From NCBI RefSeq assembly GCF_003589595.1, contig NW_020654289.1, positions 7,544,830-7,608,829 of the forward strand: a stretch of DNA of 64,000 bases, in the 5' to 3' direction. The stretch is from Hyposmocoma kahamanoa (taxonomy: Eukaryota; Arthropoda; Insecta; Lepidoptera; Cosmopterigidae). The translations under genes were made by a program, and so were the position numbers. The notes beneath the pieces were generated by a model. That model worked only from the letters and a program-made list of their open reading frames with translations, made no database searches and was not told the origin of the DNA. This document shows positions 1 to 10,189 of the stretch, piece after piece (the first letter of the stretch is position 1; every line of letters starts with the position of its first letter).

Positions 1-84
1 CCTCAAACCATGAAGATTCTATGAAAATTCAAAGAACCTATTGCAATCAAACGGCAATTTCATACTTTAACCCCTAATATATAC

Positions 85-330
85 TGAACCGACGTCTCCT
101 AGCAAACTGTGCCAGACGCTAGCCAACTAAGCCACGGAGCGAACCAGCGGACTTCACGAATTTTTCCATGTGCTTGTTGTCGGATCTTTGTATTTGGTGT
201 TTCAACGACTTTTTAGTCGTAGCGCAATCTATGAGAAATCTATGAAAGTATTTAGTCATCTAGTTAGGTACCTTTACAGCTATCAGCACTGGCTAGAGAT
301 GTCGCTAATAACTGTAATTAATTTTTTATT
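85..330 (-). repeat. tRNA-derived SINE (family SINE-2), full-length-like copy
   Basis: On the minus strand a leader of about 160 bp is followed by a tRNA-like head with an A-box-like GTGGCTTAGTTGGC and a degraded B box. The leader recurs at 2405-2570 and 40990-41075, which defines the 5' end. The 73-residue frame on the plus strand here is a shadow. Confidence 0.6.
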
Positions 331-695
331 GTATGTCAGGATGTTTATTCATATGGACTGCCACGTGGGACACAACTACAAGAAAACGTAGCTGACTACC
401 TTCACAGTTGAGTGATATTAGATATTTTGCTTTAGATATTTTGCATTATTAGGACAATTTATAAACTAGACCCCAGACTGTGTCTCAGAGATACGAGCGT
501 AAAAAAATTACACTTTGACTTTAGTGTAACAGTATATTCATAAAAATGCGATTGATTTTTTAATTAAGTATAGTGATGGAAGTAACATCAAATGTTATCC
601 TTGATAGTTGTCCTAACAAAGACATTAATTCATTTAAGCCAATAAATATTGTATATAAATGTGAACTTACATATATGCACAAAGAGCAATTCTGA
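331..695. other. AT-rich stretch, nothing recognised
   Basis: No long frame, repeat match or RNA-like fold was seen. Confidence 0.4.
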
Positions 696-1040
696 GGGCG
701 CGTTTATTCGATACGAATTTCATCGCGCTCATGCCGCGCGGCAGACGCGCGTAAGCCGCGCAGCGACCGCGGGCATATAACTGTCATGACAAAGTACGCT
801 ATATTTGTTAACTTTTAAGCTTTAACTTAAATGAGTCACGGGCGCGAGGGCGAGACTGGCTTATCTTTGGATAACGCGGCGCGACCATCGCGCGGTTGTA
901 TTGTTCAGAGGAATTTAAATGTTCTTGCCTAGTATATAGATTTCAGATTCGCCAGTAATGTACATGAAAGCATGGTAACCGGGCGGTCAACGCGCGGCCG
1001 TGCGCGGCTGCCGCGCGAAAACTTTCGCGTCGTGTACTTA
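696..1040. repeat. GC-rich island with inverted GC arms
   Basis: Both edges (about 715-770 and 985-1035) carry CGCGCGGCAG-type words in opposite orientation around an AT-richer core. This resembles a GC-armed MITE like the one at 44440-44914. No duplication of the target was found, so the class is uncertain. A CpG-rich promoter is the alternative, but no gene follows. Confidence 0.3.
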
Positions 1041-1567
1041 GCGCTTAGAGTTTCTTGCTAATTCTTCTAAGATGAATCTGCCTTATAGTATATTAGTTTG
1101 TGCTTCTTTACGAAATTAAAATATATTTCAAAAAAAATTGATTTATGATAGTATGTAAAACTGTATTTAGTTGGGACGAAATTTTTAAAGGGATATTACT
1201 AGTAATAAAAATAATTATTATAGGAGGTTTTAATTTACAGTTGACATCCTTGTTCATTACAGGAAATTGTTTAATTTAATTGTTCAATCTTTTACTCGAG
1301 GTATTTCTTTTAAAACGTAAATACAAAAGCAACCAAACGTACAAAATAGTTGGTTTCTTTTTTGTGATTTAGACAAATCTTTAATCTCTGTGTCTTGAGT
1401 GAATTGAGTGAATTTTCCATTACTATTTTTACTAAGAACTATATAAGATATCATGTTTGATTAGTGTAAATTACTTGAACGCTAATTAACATCAACATTT
1501 ATAGTGTAATATTACATAAGACTGTTCAATTACCCGGAGATGGTGATCTAATTAGTAATAACAATGT
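1041..1567. other. AT-rich stretch, nothing recognised
   Basis: Only short A/T runs and no open frame above 60 codons. Confidence 0.4.
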
Positions 1568-1636
1568 ACCTACACCAATTATTTGGTCTCAACTTACTGA
1601 ATTCCCCGTACTGTGGGTACTAGAGCAAGGAAAATT
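1568..1636 (-). repeat. SINE-5 tail fragment
   Basis: Matches the 3' part of the SINE-5 copies at 3545-3770 and 18108-18305 (words like TTGGTCTCAACTTACTGAA in reverse). Confidence 0.4.
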
Positions 1637-1789
1637 AAATTGTTTTAAACTTAAGTTAAATATTTAGATAGAAAAATGGTAGTTTTCCACCAGTGAGGCG
1701 TGAAGAGACGAGGAGAGATGAGAATTTAAATCTCGCCGGTCTATTTCCATTTTAAATTACCATTCATCGGTCTGTAGCTGTTTTTTTAT

Positions 1790-1872
1790 TGGTATCAAGT
1801 GACGGGACGAACAAGTCGTGCGCCTGATGGTAAGCGTAACCACCAGGCGCACTTGTTCGTGCTGTCACTTAG
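1790..1872. repeat. Two RepA 3' ends head to head (imperfect palindrome)
   Basis: The RepA 3' terminus (CAAGTGACGGGACGAACAAG in reverse) is followed at once by the same terminus in the opposite orientation, giving an imperfect palindrome of about 80 bp. Confidence 0.65.
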
Positions 1873-1896
1873 TTATTATTAAAAAAAAACTCTAAA

Positions 1897-2056
1897 ACAT
1901 AAATTGACAAGTCTCATGTGCCTGTAATTTCACCATTACCCTTGTTCTTCAAAACCGGAACACAGTAATGCTGACATTACTACTTGGCGACAGAAATAGC
2001 TAAGGTGGCAGTGCTTCCCTGGACGAACTCTTTCACAAAGAGCTCAACTGCTTCTA
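1897..2056 (-). repeat. RepA copy, 5' half
   Basis: Contains the conserved CAGTAATG...CATTACTG hairpin and the terminus GAGCTCAACTGCTTCTA. RepA is the dominant dispersed family of this window (see 27319-27615 for a near-complete copy). Confidence 0.7.
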
Positions 2057-2061
2057 AAAGT

Positions 2062-2190
2062 CAGTCAGTCAGTCAGTTGGTAAGAACGGTAGCCCCGGTG
2101 TGGCATCCTATGCTGATTCGAGTTCAGTTAATCGACTGTATCAATAATAACAACAACTAATGGAGTGTTTTCACAAAAAATGTATGAATA
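2062..2190 (+). repeat. AGTC microsatellite and SINE fragment with SINE-2 type tail
   Basis: A short (AGTC)n run leads into a tRNA-like body with GATTCGAGTTC and the tail AATGGAGTGTTTTCACAAAA shared by the SINE-2 family. Confidence 0.45.
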
Positions 2191-2317
2191 TGGTGGCAGT
2201 ACATTCAGTAAATATTATACAAACATATTCAGGTATTATAAAGTATAACAATATTATATACTTTTTATAATATTGTTAGTAATATATTTTCTAAGTGTTC
2301 GATTTTTGTATTTATTA

Positions 2318-2375
2318 ATTATAACAAAATTAGTGGAGTAATTTCACAAAAAATAATTGAATATTATGGTGGTGA
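2318..2375 (+). repeat. SINE-2 tail fragment
   Basis: Isolated copy of the tail ATTATAACAAAATTAGTGGA followed by CACAAAAAATAATTGAATAT. Confidence 0.5.
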
Positions 2376-2404
2376 AACATCCTGACATTCAATAAAATAT
2401 TTCA

Positions 2405-2570
2405 TTACAAGTTAATAGCGACATCTCTAGCCAGGGCCGGTAGCTGTAAAGGTATCTAACTGGGTGACGAAATACTTCCATACATTTCTCAAAGATGGCG
2501 CTACGGCTAAAAGTCGTTGAAAACCAAATACAAAGATCCGACAGAACAAACACGTAGAGAAATTTGTGAG
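2405..2570 (+). repeat. SINE-2 leader without its tRNA-like part
   Basis: Leader words AAAAGTCGTTGAAAACCAAA and ACACGTAGAGAAATTTGTGA match the other copies, but the tRNA-like head is missing and AT sequence follows. Confidence 0.55.
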
Positions 2571-2621
2571 GTTATTAATTATAATATTATATACGTTTTT
2601 AACACCTTCCATTTAAACTTT

Positions 2622-2715
2622 ACATTGATTGCCTCGGTGGCCAAATAATATGAATTGTGGGTGCTGGATGAGGAGGCCCCGGGTGCGATTCCTGGTAAGA
2701 TCAATTTGGGAAATT
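2622..2715 (+). repeat. SINE-5 head fragment (tRNA-like)
   Basis: GCCTCGGTGGCC plus GGGTGCGATTCCTGGTAAG resemble pol III A and B boxes. Same family as 3545-3770, 18108-18305 and 43965-44165. Confidence 0.5.
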
Positions 2716-3544
2716 GACTACTAAGTATTATTTTCAATAGCGTATAGTTTTTCAAGCAAATACAACTTTATGTTGGTGAAAACTGAGCCTATACGTATAT
2801 TATCTATTTTTCATTATCCGATATTGAAATCGATAAGTGACATGGTTGTGTTTGTCTCGGAGTAGGGGTGAATAAGTTTTAAAACGAGTCACCAAAGGTT
2901 GTCGCGAGAAAAATTGTTTTGCTAGATCAAATGGCGTAGGCATTTACTATTAAATAATGGTTTTACAAAAAATTTACGATATACCTAAGAATATTGTTTA
3001 AAGAATGTGCTAATTTGTTATACGATTGGATGTACTTTATCCGATCATACAAAATCTTGAAAACAGGGTAAAATAAAAGTCTAAAACGCATTATTTCACA
3101 ATAAAATTTCTAATTTTGTACATAATTTTTGTACGGAGATATTTCTCTTTAAGTACTACAGAGAACCTGGTAAAGTTTTACTTTTCTACTAAACTACTAC
3201 CCCATTCAATTCATATTTATCCCAAAATTTACAAATCATCCAGCGGTTTAACAACGCGCCGCACCGTCGGGCGCTTGTCGACATCGAACCTGTATCTAAT
3301 TTTCTCTGTCTGTTCTTAGGGACGCGAGGCGACCCCTACACTTCTCCTTCTAAAATCTAGGCTCGCGTTGAAATATCCCGACTTAAAAACGATTATAACT
3401 GTAAAAACCAGTCGGATATTTTGAATCTTGTTTATTGTATAAGGCATTTTGAAAGATTGTTGATGAAGACGTAAAACAAATATTGAAAAATATACCACCG
3501 TACTACTTCTTTTTATAATAGATTGTCCTACAAATATTAATAAT
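2716..3544. other. AT-rich stretch, nothing recognised
   Basis: A CpG-richer patch near 3245-3360 has no recognised coding content. The minus frame ending near 3693 runs through SINE sequence and is not a gene. Confidence 0.35.
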
Positions 3545-3770
3545 GACGGTCTCGGTGACCCAGCGGTTTGCACTGTGGGCACAGAATGAGCAGGTCCTTG
3601 ATTCAATTCTGGGTTCAATTGCCGGTAGGACCATTTTCTGAAATGAACTTTTCCAAATTTTGTACTAGTCTGGTGTTCTGGAACGTGCCCCAAGTGAATT
3701 CAGTTGCTCTGGTAGTCATAGTACAACGAATTCCTTAGATTGAGACCAGGTACTTAGTATGGCTGTCTGG
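3545..3770 (+). repeat. SINE-5 copy, near full length
   Basis: Head CTCGGTGACCCAGCGGTT, a degenerate B-box region (GGGTTCAATTGCC) and tail GATTGAGACCAGGTACTTA match the minus-strand copies at 18108-18305 and 43965-44165. Confidence 0.55.
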
Positions 3771-4249
3771 CACATTATTTATTTCTTTGTTTTTATTAAA
3801 TCTGAATAATTTTACTTTGTATTGCGTTTGTGTTGTTTGTGATACAACATGAAACATTTAAGCTTCACATTTACTTTTGTATTGTTTACGACAATTTTAA
3901 TCCTTTTGTAATAATAAACCTATACAAATCAACCAATTCAAAAACTTTTCCTTTAACTGGAGACAATTCACAATTCATTCCAATTAATTCCCAACGACGG
4001 CGGCGAAGTCCTTTTCAACAGTTTTATCCGAATCGTTGCATCCATCCTAAGTTTCTTGTTCACAACAAAATCCCCTTTCTTTAAAGTAGGTCAATATATT
4101 TTGCAGTTACTATATTTATGTCGCGTATTGTTTTCCTGAAGAAGTTTTAGAAAACGACTAAGGAATTGATAAAAGATAATTAATTATATGAACTCATAAG
4201 TTTTTTAAAGGTAAATCGGCTTGCTCTTGACCACAAAACTTTTATTTTA
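3771..4249. other. AT-rich stretch, nothing recognised
   Basis: Only short frames with AT-driven composition. Confidence 0.35.
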
Positions 4250-4400
4250 ATTTTTTATGATACTAAGTGATGGAAAGAACAAATAGTGTGCCTGATGGTA
4301 AGCGACACGCCTGGCCATGACAGTTGCAGTGACACTCAGAGCTTTAAATCGCAAAGATCTGAGGCGCACTGCCTCTACGCCCATCCCATAGACATAAGTT
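4250..4400 (-). repeat. RepA copy, 3' half
   Basis: TGATGGTAAGCGACACGCCT and CAGAGCTTTAAATCGCAAAG are RepA 3'-half words in reverse. Confidence 0.7.
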
Positions 4401-4431
4401 AAAAATTCCCATGGGCATGCAATTTCACTAG

Positions 4432-4579
4432 CAATTTTATCGATGCAAACGCGCGACTGCATTGATACAAATGCGCGATAACATCGATGCAATCGCTTAT
4501 GAATCCCAAGTGTAGCGATGCAATCGCGCGTTTGTATCGGTGCGTCGCTGCTTAAAATCGCGCGCGTGTGTAAACGCTC
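4432..4579. repeat. MITE-Q copy, left end missing
   Basis: Repeated cgatgcaatcgcgcg words in both orientations. The right end reads GTGTGTAAACGCTC followed by TTA, matching the inverted ends of MITE-Q at 34234-34466. Confidence 0.5.
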
Positions 4580-4653
4580 TTATCGTTAAATGATTTAATA
4601 AAACATGATATACAGATGTAACGAGTCCTTAGGTTTTCGCGATTCTTACACAT

Positions 4654-5091
4654 AGGAAATGAAACTATTTTTCCGGATTGCAGTTGCGTATATTTGTTTG
4701 ACCAGTTTGGGATCCCGTATTTCCTTTGATGAAAAATCCCAAACAGACACAGACTGCAGTACTAATTAATATGTTATAATTTATTCTAATTTCCGTTTAA
4801 TAGTAAATTTAATTTAATAAAAAATCATATTGTTAAAATAAAATAATTGTAAAACATATGTAGCGTAAATTGAAACGTTCCTTGTAAAATTAAAAAAATA
4901 AGTTATTTAATTGATAACTTTTGTAAGTAAGCGAAAAATAAGGTGGTTTGCATTAATATTAGATATAACTGGATGAAGACTTTACCGCCTCAGTCAATCG
5001 TGTCCATAGGACCTGTAAAGGGCCCGAAACGTTGGTTTGTTTGAAAGAACAAATAGACGCGATTTAAATTCGGAAAAATAGTTTCATTTCT
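4654..5091. repeat. MITE-D copy with long inverted ends
   Basis: Left end GGAAATGAAACTATTTTTCC and right end GGAAAAATAGTTTCATTTC are inverted copies, with a further match over GCGTATATTTGTTTG. The inner segment near 4975-5050 recurs in the copies at 46818-46901 and 63757-63921. This copy is about 440 bp; the 63.8-kb copy is about 165 bp. Confidence 0.6.
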
Positions 5092-5737
5092 TACATAGAT
5101 GTAATAATATCAATAAAAATAAAATGCTATTGTGAAGTAGAGCTAATCTGATCATAGAAAAGGCAGACAGATGAGAGGAACTCCTCAATAGTCTACAGGA
5201 GGACTTTCATTTGCGTTTCAATCGCCGTTGAGGAGGACTCGACAACGAATACAATAAGAGTGGTTAAGTAATTTTTTTCAAAACTCTCTCACTAGATGTC
5301 AATAGCGGCGATGAATGCAGAAGGCCAGTATAAGGACCTATAACAAAAACACATAGAAATAGGCTACATGCCTGTATATATAACTATATAACCTACATGC
5401 ATTTTATTATAAGAATAACAAAGATTTAGACAAAGAACTAAATTACTAATAATAGAAAAAAGTACAAAGCGTGTGTGCTATGCTGCTAAGGAAACCGTGA
5501 TCCACTCAGCTTCTTGTCGTCTCACCTAAAGTGCTACGACGATTTTCAACGGATCCCGCAACAGAACACACGTGTCACGGAACATAATAGTCGTTACAGA
5601 TTTGCACCAAAAACATTAAACAAGCACAGTCATAATAAATTAAAAATATTAACAACACTGTAGGACGTCCACGCTGTTCCGCGCCCCGCGCTTCTCCACA
5701 TAAGAGACTTTCGACAGGTCGCTAAATTCACCTGTGG
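5092..5737. other. Mostly unrecognised; SINE-3 leader at 5255-5370
   Basis: The segment around 5270-5365 (CTCTCACTAGATGTCAATAG and following) matches the leader of SINE-3 at 29735-29830. The rest shows nothing. Confidence 0.4.
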
Positions 5738-5870
5738 CTCAGTTGGCAAGAACAATGCTACGGTACAGCATGGTTGCGTCGAAAAGAAATCCTGTGTTCA
5801 TGCTTTGTATTAATAATCATAACAAAACTAGATAAGTTATTTCACAAAAAATCTTAATAATACATTGGAT
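5738..5870 (+). repeat. tRNA-derived SINE (family SINE-3)
   Basis: Head CTGTGGCTCAGTTGGCAAGA is A-box-like. The body GCAATGCTACGGTACAGCA-type words and the ATTTCACAAAAAATC tail match the copies at 29.6-29.9 kb. Confidence 0.5.
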
Positions 5871-6155
5871 AAGTAAAGTTTTGAAGTCACTTTTTTTAAT
5901 AAAAAAATTATTCACACGTTAGTAGCAGTTAATTTATATTTAACTAAAAACCGGACTAAGCTCCTAAATTACCTAAAACTTTAAGGCCTTCTTTTGTGTT
6001 AGTCAGTGGCGTAGTATTCGAAAGCGACTTGAAAAAGAAATGGCTCACTGTACAAATGTTCGTGCCTACATAAATTACAAGGAAACAAAGAACTTTAAAC
6101 ATTAGAAGCCCGTTTTTGGGTTTCAACCGCCACTATTTTAGCCTAAAGACATGCA
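5871..6155. other. Nothing recognised
   Basis: AT-rich without repeat matches. Confidence 0.3.
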
Positions 6156-6296
6156 CTGTAGGGCTAGTACAACAGGGCGCTATTTGCTCGAGAGCGATAT
6201 GAACTGCTAGACAGCTATTTTCGTGTAGAAATTACCAATATTTTGCGCTTTATGTCGCTCTTGCGCAAACCGCGCCCTGTCGTATTTGCCCTACAG
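6156..6296. repeat. MITE-E, short inverted-repeat element
   Basis: Left end CTGTAGGGCTAGTACAACAG and right end (in reverse) CTGTAGGGCAAATACGACAG pair for roughly 45 bp. A longer copy lies at 55159-55508. Confidence 0.6.
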
Positions 6297-6302
6297 CACA
6301 TA

Positions 6303-6632
6303 GGGTCGACACACAAAACTGCGATGCGACGTTGCGTCGCAGAAATCTTCGAGCTCGCACGACGCATCGCAAATCGCTGCGCATCGCGCTTTCTTTGTTT
6401 TTTTACTGTACTTTATTATCAACAACAGCACTGCAACACTCTTTTTCCGATCCATGTCGCTGTCTAGTTTAAAAAATACGTTCAGTACGTTTGACGATCG
6501 TCGAAGGAGTGATTACCAAAACCGAGGCAGTGAGATGCTTTGCCGCACGAAATTGCCTCGCAGCATTTCGCGTCACACCTTTCTGCGTTGCAAAATTGCA
6601 TCGCGCCGATTGGCAGTTTTGTGTTTCGACCC
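6303..6632. repeat. MITE-F, inverted-repeat element of about 330 bp
   Basis: Left GGGTCGACACACAAAACTGC and right (in reverse) GGGTCGAAACACAAAACTGC are near-identical, 19 of 20. The arms then carry many gcgatgc/ttgcgtcg words. It lies 6 bp from MITE-E. Confidence 0.6.
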
Positions 6633-6774
6633 ATCTAGAAACCGAAACATAGTTTTTGGTTACAATGTATTCAACTTGTTACGTATCCAGATTTGCATAA
6701 CACACATACCTAAAACGTCAGTTCAATGCACTTGCATTCGCGCACCCCGGAACGCGCGCCCCGTGCATTGCAAC

Positions 6775-7028
6775 GTGACCGATGCAAAACTCGTCATTTT
6801 AATTATAATTATGAGACACTTTTCGGCCCAACGTTCCTAACATCGGACGTAGACTAAATTCCTTTAGTTAAGATCTTTTTTCGTATAAGTACTTTTAGAC
6901 CTAACGTACCTAACTTCGGACGTTCTTAAAATTATTTAGTTTAAGAAATACCTTTGTGGAAATTTAATACAGTTATTCATCATATTTTCTCGTCTTTACT
7001 TCATCTCCACTGCGGCTACCCTATATAA
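6775..7028 (+). repeat. Duplicated 254-bp segment, copy 1
   Basis: About 97% identical to 52023-52275: by eye seven substitutions and one T indel. No reading frame or recognised domain. It may be part of a DNA element or a solo repeat of an LTR element. Confidence 0.7.
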
Positions 7029-7119
7029 TTAACTTTATTCACTTATTTATTTATTTATTCATTTGCATTACTAGACACGTTACATTTAAAATGTTACATG
7101 CACCAGTAACGGTATAACG

Positions 7120-7728
7120 AATGATCGAATAGTCAAAGTCAAACAATCATTTATTCCTTAGGTAAAATTTTTACACTTGAAAATGCCATTTTTTAAGCTG
7201 CCGCTCACTACCCTGACCTGAAGAACGCGCAAGAAACTCTAGGAATTGCTCTTTTGAATAAAATGGAATACACTTTGAATTATAATTGTGTGGAAACAAA
7301 ACTCATGTTGTCTTTCCATATATCTACTCTAAAATTTAGTAATATGACTTTTCAATTAATATACTTTTAACGTAAGTTTTATACTTAGGAAATGATATTC
7401 TTATTATATACTCCAGAGTCTTATTGCAAAAACTTATACAGTTCCCCATAAAATAACCGTTTACCTTAGTAAAACGAAATCGTGGTACGACGAGTTTGGA
7501 CTTAGTTCTAAGGTTCATATTACGAATATCTCCTTTCTTAATGAAATTATGTATAATTTTACGCGCATACAAAATATTTGAGTAAATGTACTGTGATGCC
7601 ACAGTCATGATACCAGTCTCCTTAAATTTTTCTTTGAGAGAAACCCGATAAATCGTATAAGTTAAAATTAAGATTAATAGTACAATTTCAATGCGAGAAT
7701 TAAAATTAATAATGCAATTTGAATACAA
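7120..7728 (-). pseudogene. LINE reverse transcriptase C-terminus and 3' tail
   Basis: The minus frame 7728-7336 (130 codons) resembles the C-terminal tail of moth LINE polymerases: a LKEKFKETGIMTV segment, then NKSKL-like KSKLVVPRFRFTKVNGYF, an asparagine/lysine-rich stretch and a terminal KSILIEKSYY. The catalytic reverse transcriptase region is absent, so this is a 5'-truncated, dead copy. The flank 7120-7335 reads as its 3' untranslated region, with GTCAAAGTCAAACAATCATT in reverse near the end. No duplication of the target was identified. Family assignment (jockey-like) is from memory of such tails, not from a search. Confidence 0.5.
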
Positions 7729-7749
7729 TACAATACTTCAGCTTATTAT

Positions 7750-7781
7750 ATATTGTGACTCGTATAAGCGAGTCACAATAT
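7750..7781. other. Perfect 13-bp stem hairpin
   Basis: Arms ATATTGTGACTCG and CGAGTCACAATAT flank the loop TATAAG. No T-run or gene context suggests a terminator. Confidence 0.6.
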
Positions 7782-8627
7782 TTTCACACATTTGAACAAG
7801 GTTTATGTAATACGAACTGAATTTAGTTTAATCGTGTTGTTGATTAAATTTCAATTCGACTTTTAAATAATAATATTACATTAATTTAGCGTTTAAAGTG
7901 ATGATACCTTGAAAAATTTCTAACTTTTTGGTCTTATTCAATTTATTGAAGTAGGTGATTGACCTACTTGAATAAAAAATTAATGTAGATATAGTTCAAT
8001 AGAGTTCAAAGTACACGTTTCTTGTTGATTATTCAAATTGTTACTGGTATTTTGAGCCACACTATTAGATAACCTTTTGTCAATGGATGGGTACTATTAT
8101 TAATAATATTAAATTATAATGGAAATTAATTTATGTATAACGTTCGGATCTAAATGTAAATTTAATCATTTCTGTAACCACAATTCAGCTAGTTTAATTC
8201 AAGTTAAAATTAACTCTAATTTATCTAAAAATTCTGGTTCGGAGCTCACTCTCAGCATAAGCGAACTATTTGCAGTTGTTTCATTTATATAGAGAGGAGC
8301 TTCTATATCTCTGTTTTATTTAAGAGGCAGCGCCAAGAGTCGATACAACCTCAACTTGAATGTAATTTTTTTCCGTACTAAAACGATTCATTTTGTTTGG
8401 GTCAAACGACAGGGACACTTGCTTTATTTCAGAATGAATTTTTTTACAAAAGAAATTAAAATGATTTGAAAAATGTATATCGTTTACTATACGTGTTGTG
8501 CTTAGTTCAATTGATATAAAAAAATAATAATATTAGTATATGTAAAGTACCTATTGAATACAGCGGTTTTCTTGTAAAATTTTGAAGTAAGTTTATGCTT
8601 TGTTTCTATCGTAAAAATTTTTACGAA
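7782..8627. other. AT-rich stretch with one more hairpin
   Basis: A second stem (7943-7956 with 7962-7975, 13 of 14 paired) lies within. Otherwise nothing was recognised. Confidence 0.4.
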
Positions 8628-8640
8628 GTTAGGTTACGTT
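8628..8640. repeat. Target-site duplication, left copy
   Basis: GTTAGGTTACGTT here is repeated exactly at 9809-9821 and brackets the R1-clade insertion. Confidence 0.75.
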
Positions 8641-9570
8641 GGGCGCCTTATGCCAAACGTAGGGGGACACAGCTCCCTATGTCGTCGGCTTTATGCTGGC
8701 GTCATACGGAGCATGGCCCTCTACGGGGCACCCATCTGGGCGGAGGCCCTCACCACCAGACTGCAGCCGCTTCTGCGCAGGCCGCAGAAGCTAATGGCGG
8801 TGAGTGCGATTCGGACGTACCGGACGGTTTCCGGAGCGGCGGCATGCGCCCTGGCTGGATCCGCACCCTGGGAGCTCGAGGTGTTCGTCCTCGAGCAGAC
8901 CTACAGGTACAGTGCGGAAGCCAGGGCACGTGGAGAGCGCCCCACACTAGAGGAGCTAGTGCGGGTTCGGCGTGCCGCCAAGACCGCCGTCCAGGCGGGG
9001 TTGCTGAAGGCACTCCGATCGGCCAGATACGGGGAGCGCACCGTCCAGGCGCTGCTGTACGTGCCGATTGGAAAAAGAGGAGGCACGGGTCCCTCACCTA
9101 CCGTCTTGTTCAGGTACTCACGGGACGGCTGTTTCGGTGACTACCTGCACAAGATCGCACGGAGGGAGATGACCCCGGAGTGTCACGAGTGCGGCGCTGC
9201 TACAGACTCGGCGAGACACACCTTGGAGGTGGTGTAGAGGTAGTGGGACGAGACCTCTCACTGCCCAGCATAGTTAGAGCCATGCTGGGAAGCGAGAAGT
9301 CATGGCAGGCAATGGTCTCCTTCTGCAAGGACGTGATGTCGCAGAAGGAGACAGCCGAACGGGTCCGCGAAGACAGCGCCCTCTCGGACTCCATTCGGCG
9401 TCGGCGGAAAGGATGCACGCGACGGCTCTTCGCCGACCGCCTGCGTCCCATCAGCGGAGGCCAGCAGGGTGCGGGGTTGGGAGACCCTGCCCCTGCATTG
9501 CACAGGTCTCCGCCGCCGGTAGATGCCCCAAATGTTCCGGGGCATCTCCGTGCAGGTAGCCCCCCATGAT
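8641..9570 (+). pseudogene. R1-clade ORF2 C-terminal region
   Basis: Frame 8641-9237 carries the conserved post-polymerase stretch (LCRRLYAGVIRSMALYGAP near the start, then RTVSGAAACALAGSAPWELE) and ends at a zinc-knuckle-like CHECGAATDSARHTLEV. A frameshift near 9230 moves the continuation into another frame, where GRDLSLPSIVRAMLGSEKSW and FCKDVMSQKE follow, the usual end of this clade. The catalytic YADD part is missing. In the living element this region contributes to RNA binding and target-primed reverse transcription. Several other frames across 8595-9744 are shadows caused by high GC content. Confidence 0.75.
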
Positions 9571-9807
9571 TAAGGGGGGTATGGTGTAGGGTTCCGCCCA
9601 AAGGCGGACCAGCACCACCGGAGTCGCGGTAGCATCTGAAAGGGACCCCGCAGCTCCGGCATCAGGTGCGCGTAGGAACATCGTGAGGTTTTTAGTGGGT
9701 ATGCTCTTGGGGATCGACATAGTCCCCAGGTGAGAGTCCCACATATCCCCGCCGTCTCCCAGCGGCGGGGAATGCGTAACGCATTTTTCTCACGGTAATA
9801 AAAAAAA
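8641..9807 (+). mobile_element. R1-clade non-LTR retrotransposon, 5'-truncated insertion
   Basis: The insertion starts in frame within ORF2, downstream of the reverse transcriptase core, and ends in an A-run at 9800-9807. It is flanked by the 13-bp duplication GTTAGGTTACGTT. Its GC content is far above the flanks. Sequence 9600-9800 is its 3' untranslated region. A second element of the same clade is at 56032-58899 on the other strand. The short length against a usual 5-6 kb fits abortive reverse transcription. Confidence 0.8.
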
Positions 9808-9808
9808 G

Positions 9809-9821
9809 GTTAGGTTACGTT
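9809..9821. repeat. Target-site duplication, right copy
   Basis: Exact repeat of 8628-8640, directly after the A-run of the insertion. Confidence 0.75.
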
Positions 9822-10189
9822 AGGTTTAAAAGAAAAAACATTTTCCTCTCAAAATTACTTTCGAGGTTATAAAAATTCAAGCAAACGTTATTTCTGGAAA
9901 ATGTCATTTCGGACTATTGATAGGTAACTGTTATGCGGAATCAACCAAAGGGATTTGAGGTTGTATCGACTTTTATTAGGCGACTCAACAATCTTTATAT
10001 ACAGACTCTCTTCTTCTAGTCGTATCAATGGCATACGCTATAATGCTTGCAATCATTGTGAAAGTATTTGCCAATCGGTGTAAGGTATTCGCCGATTGTT
10101 GCGCAGGGTGCGGTGTGGGTCTAAGGACCTCGGAAGCAATTGGAGGTGGTGAAGCTGTCCAGTATTTGAAAACAAAACCTGACTTATCT
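9822..10189. other. Nothing recognised
   Basis: AT-rich with no repeat match. It ends at the LINE ORF1-like fragment. Confidence 0.3.

Noticed and set aside
3316..3693. 125-codon minus frame as a gene
   Set aside because: It runs through a SINE-5 copy and has no domain.
6454..6840. 128-codon plus frame as a gene
   Set aside because: It spans MITE-F, unrelated flank and the duplicated 254-bp segment.
8595..9744. Several overlapping frames of 60-181 codons on both strands
   Set aside because: They are shadows of the GC-rich R1 ORF2; only the frame with the conserved R1 motifs is supported.
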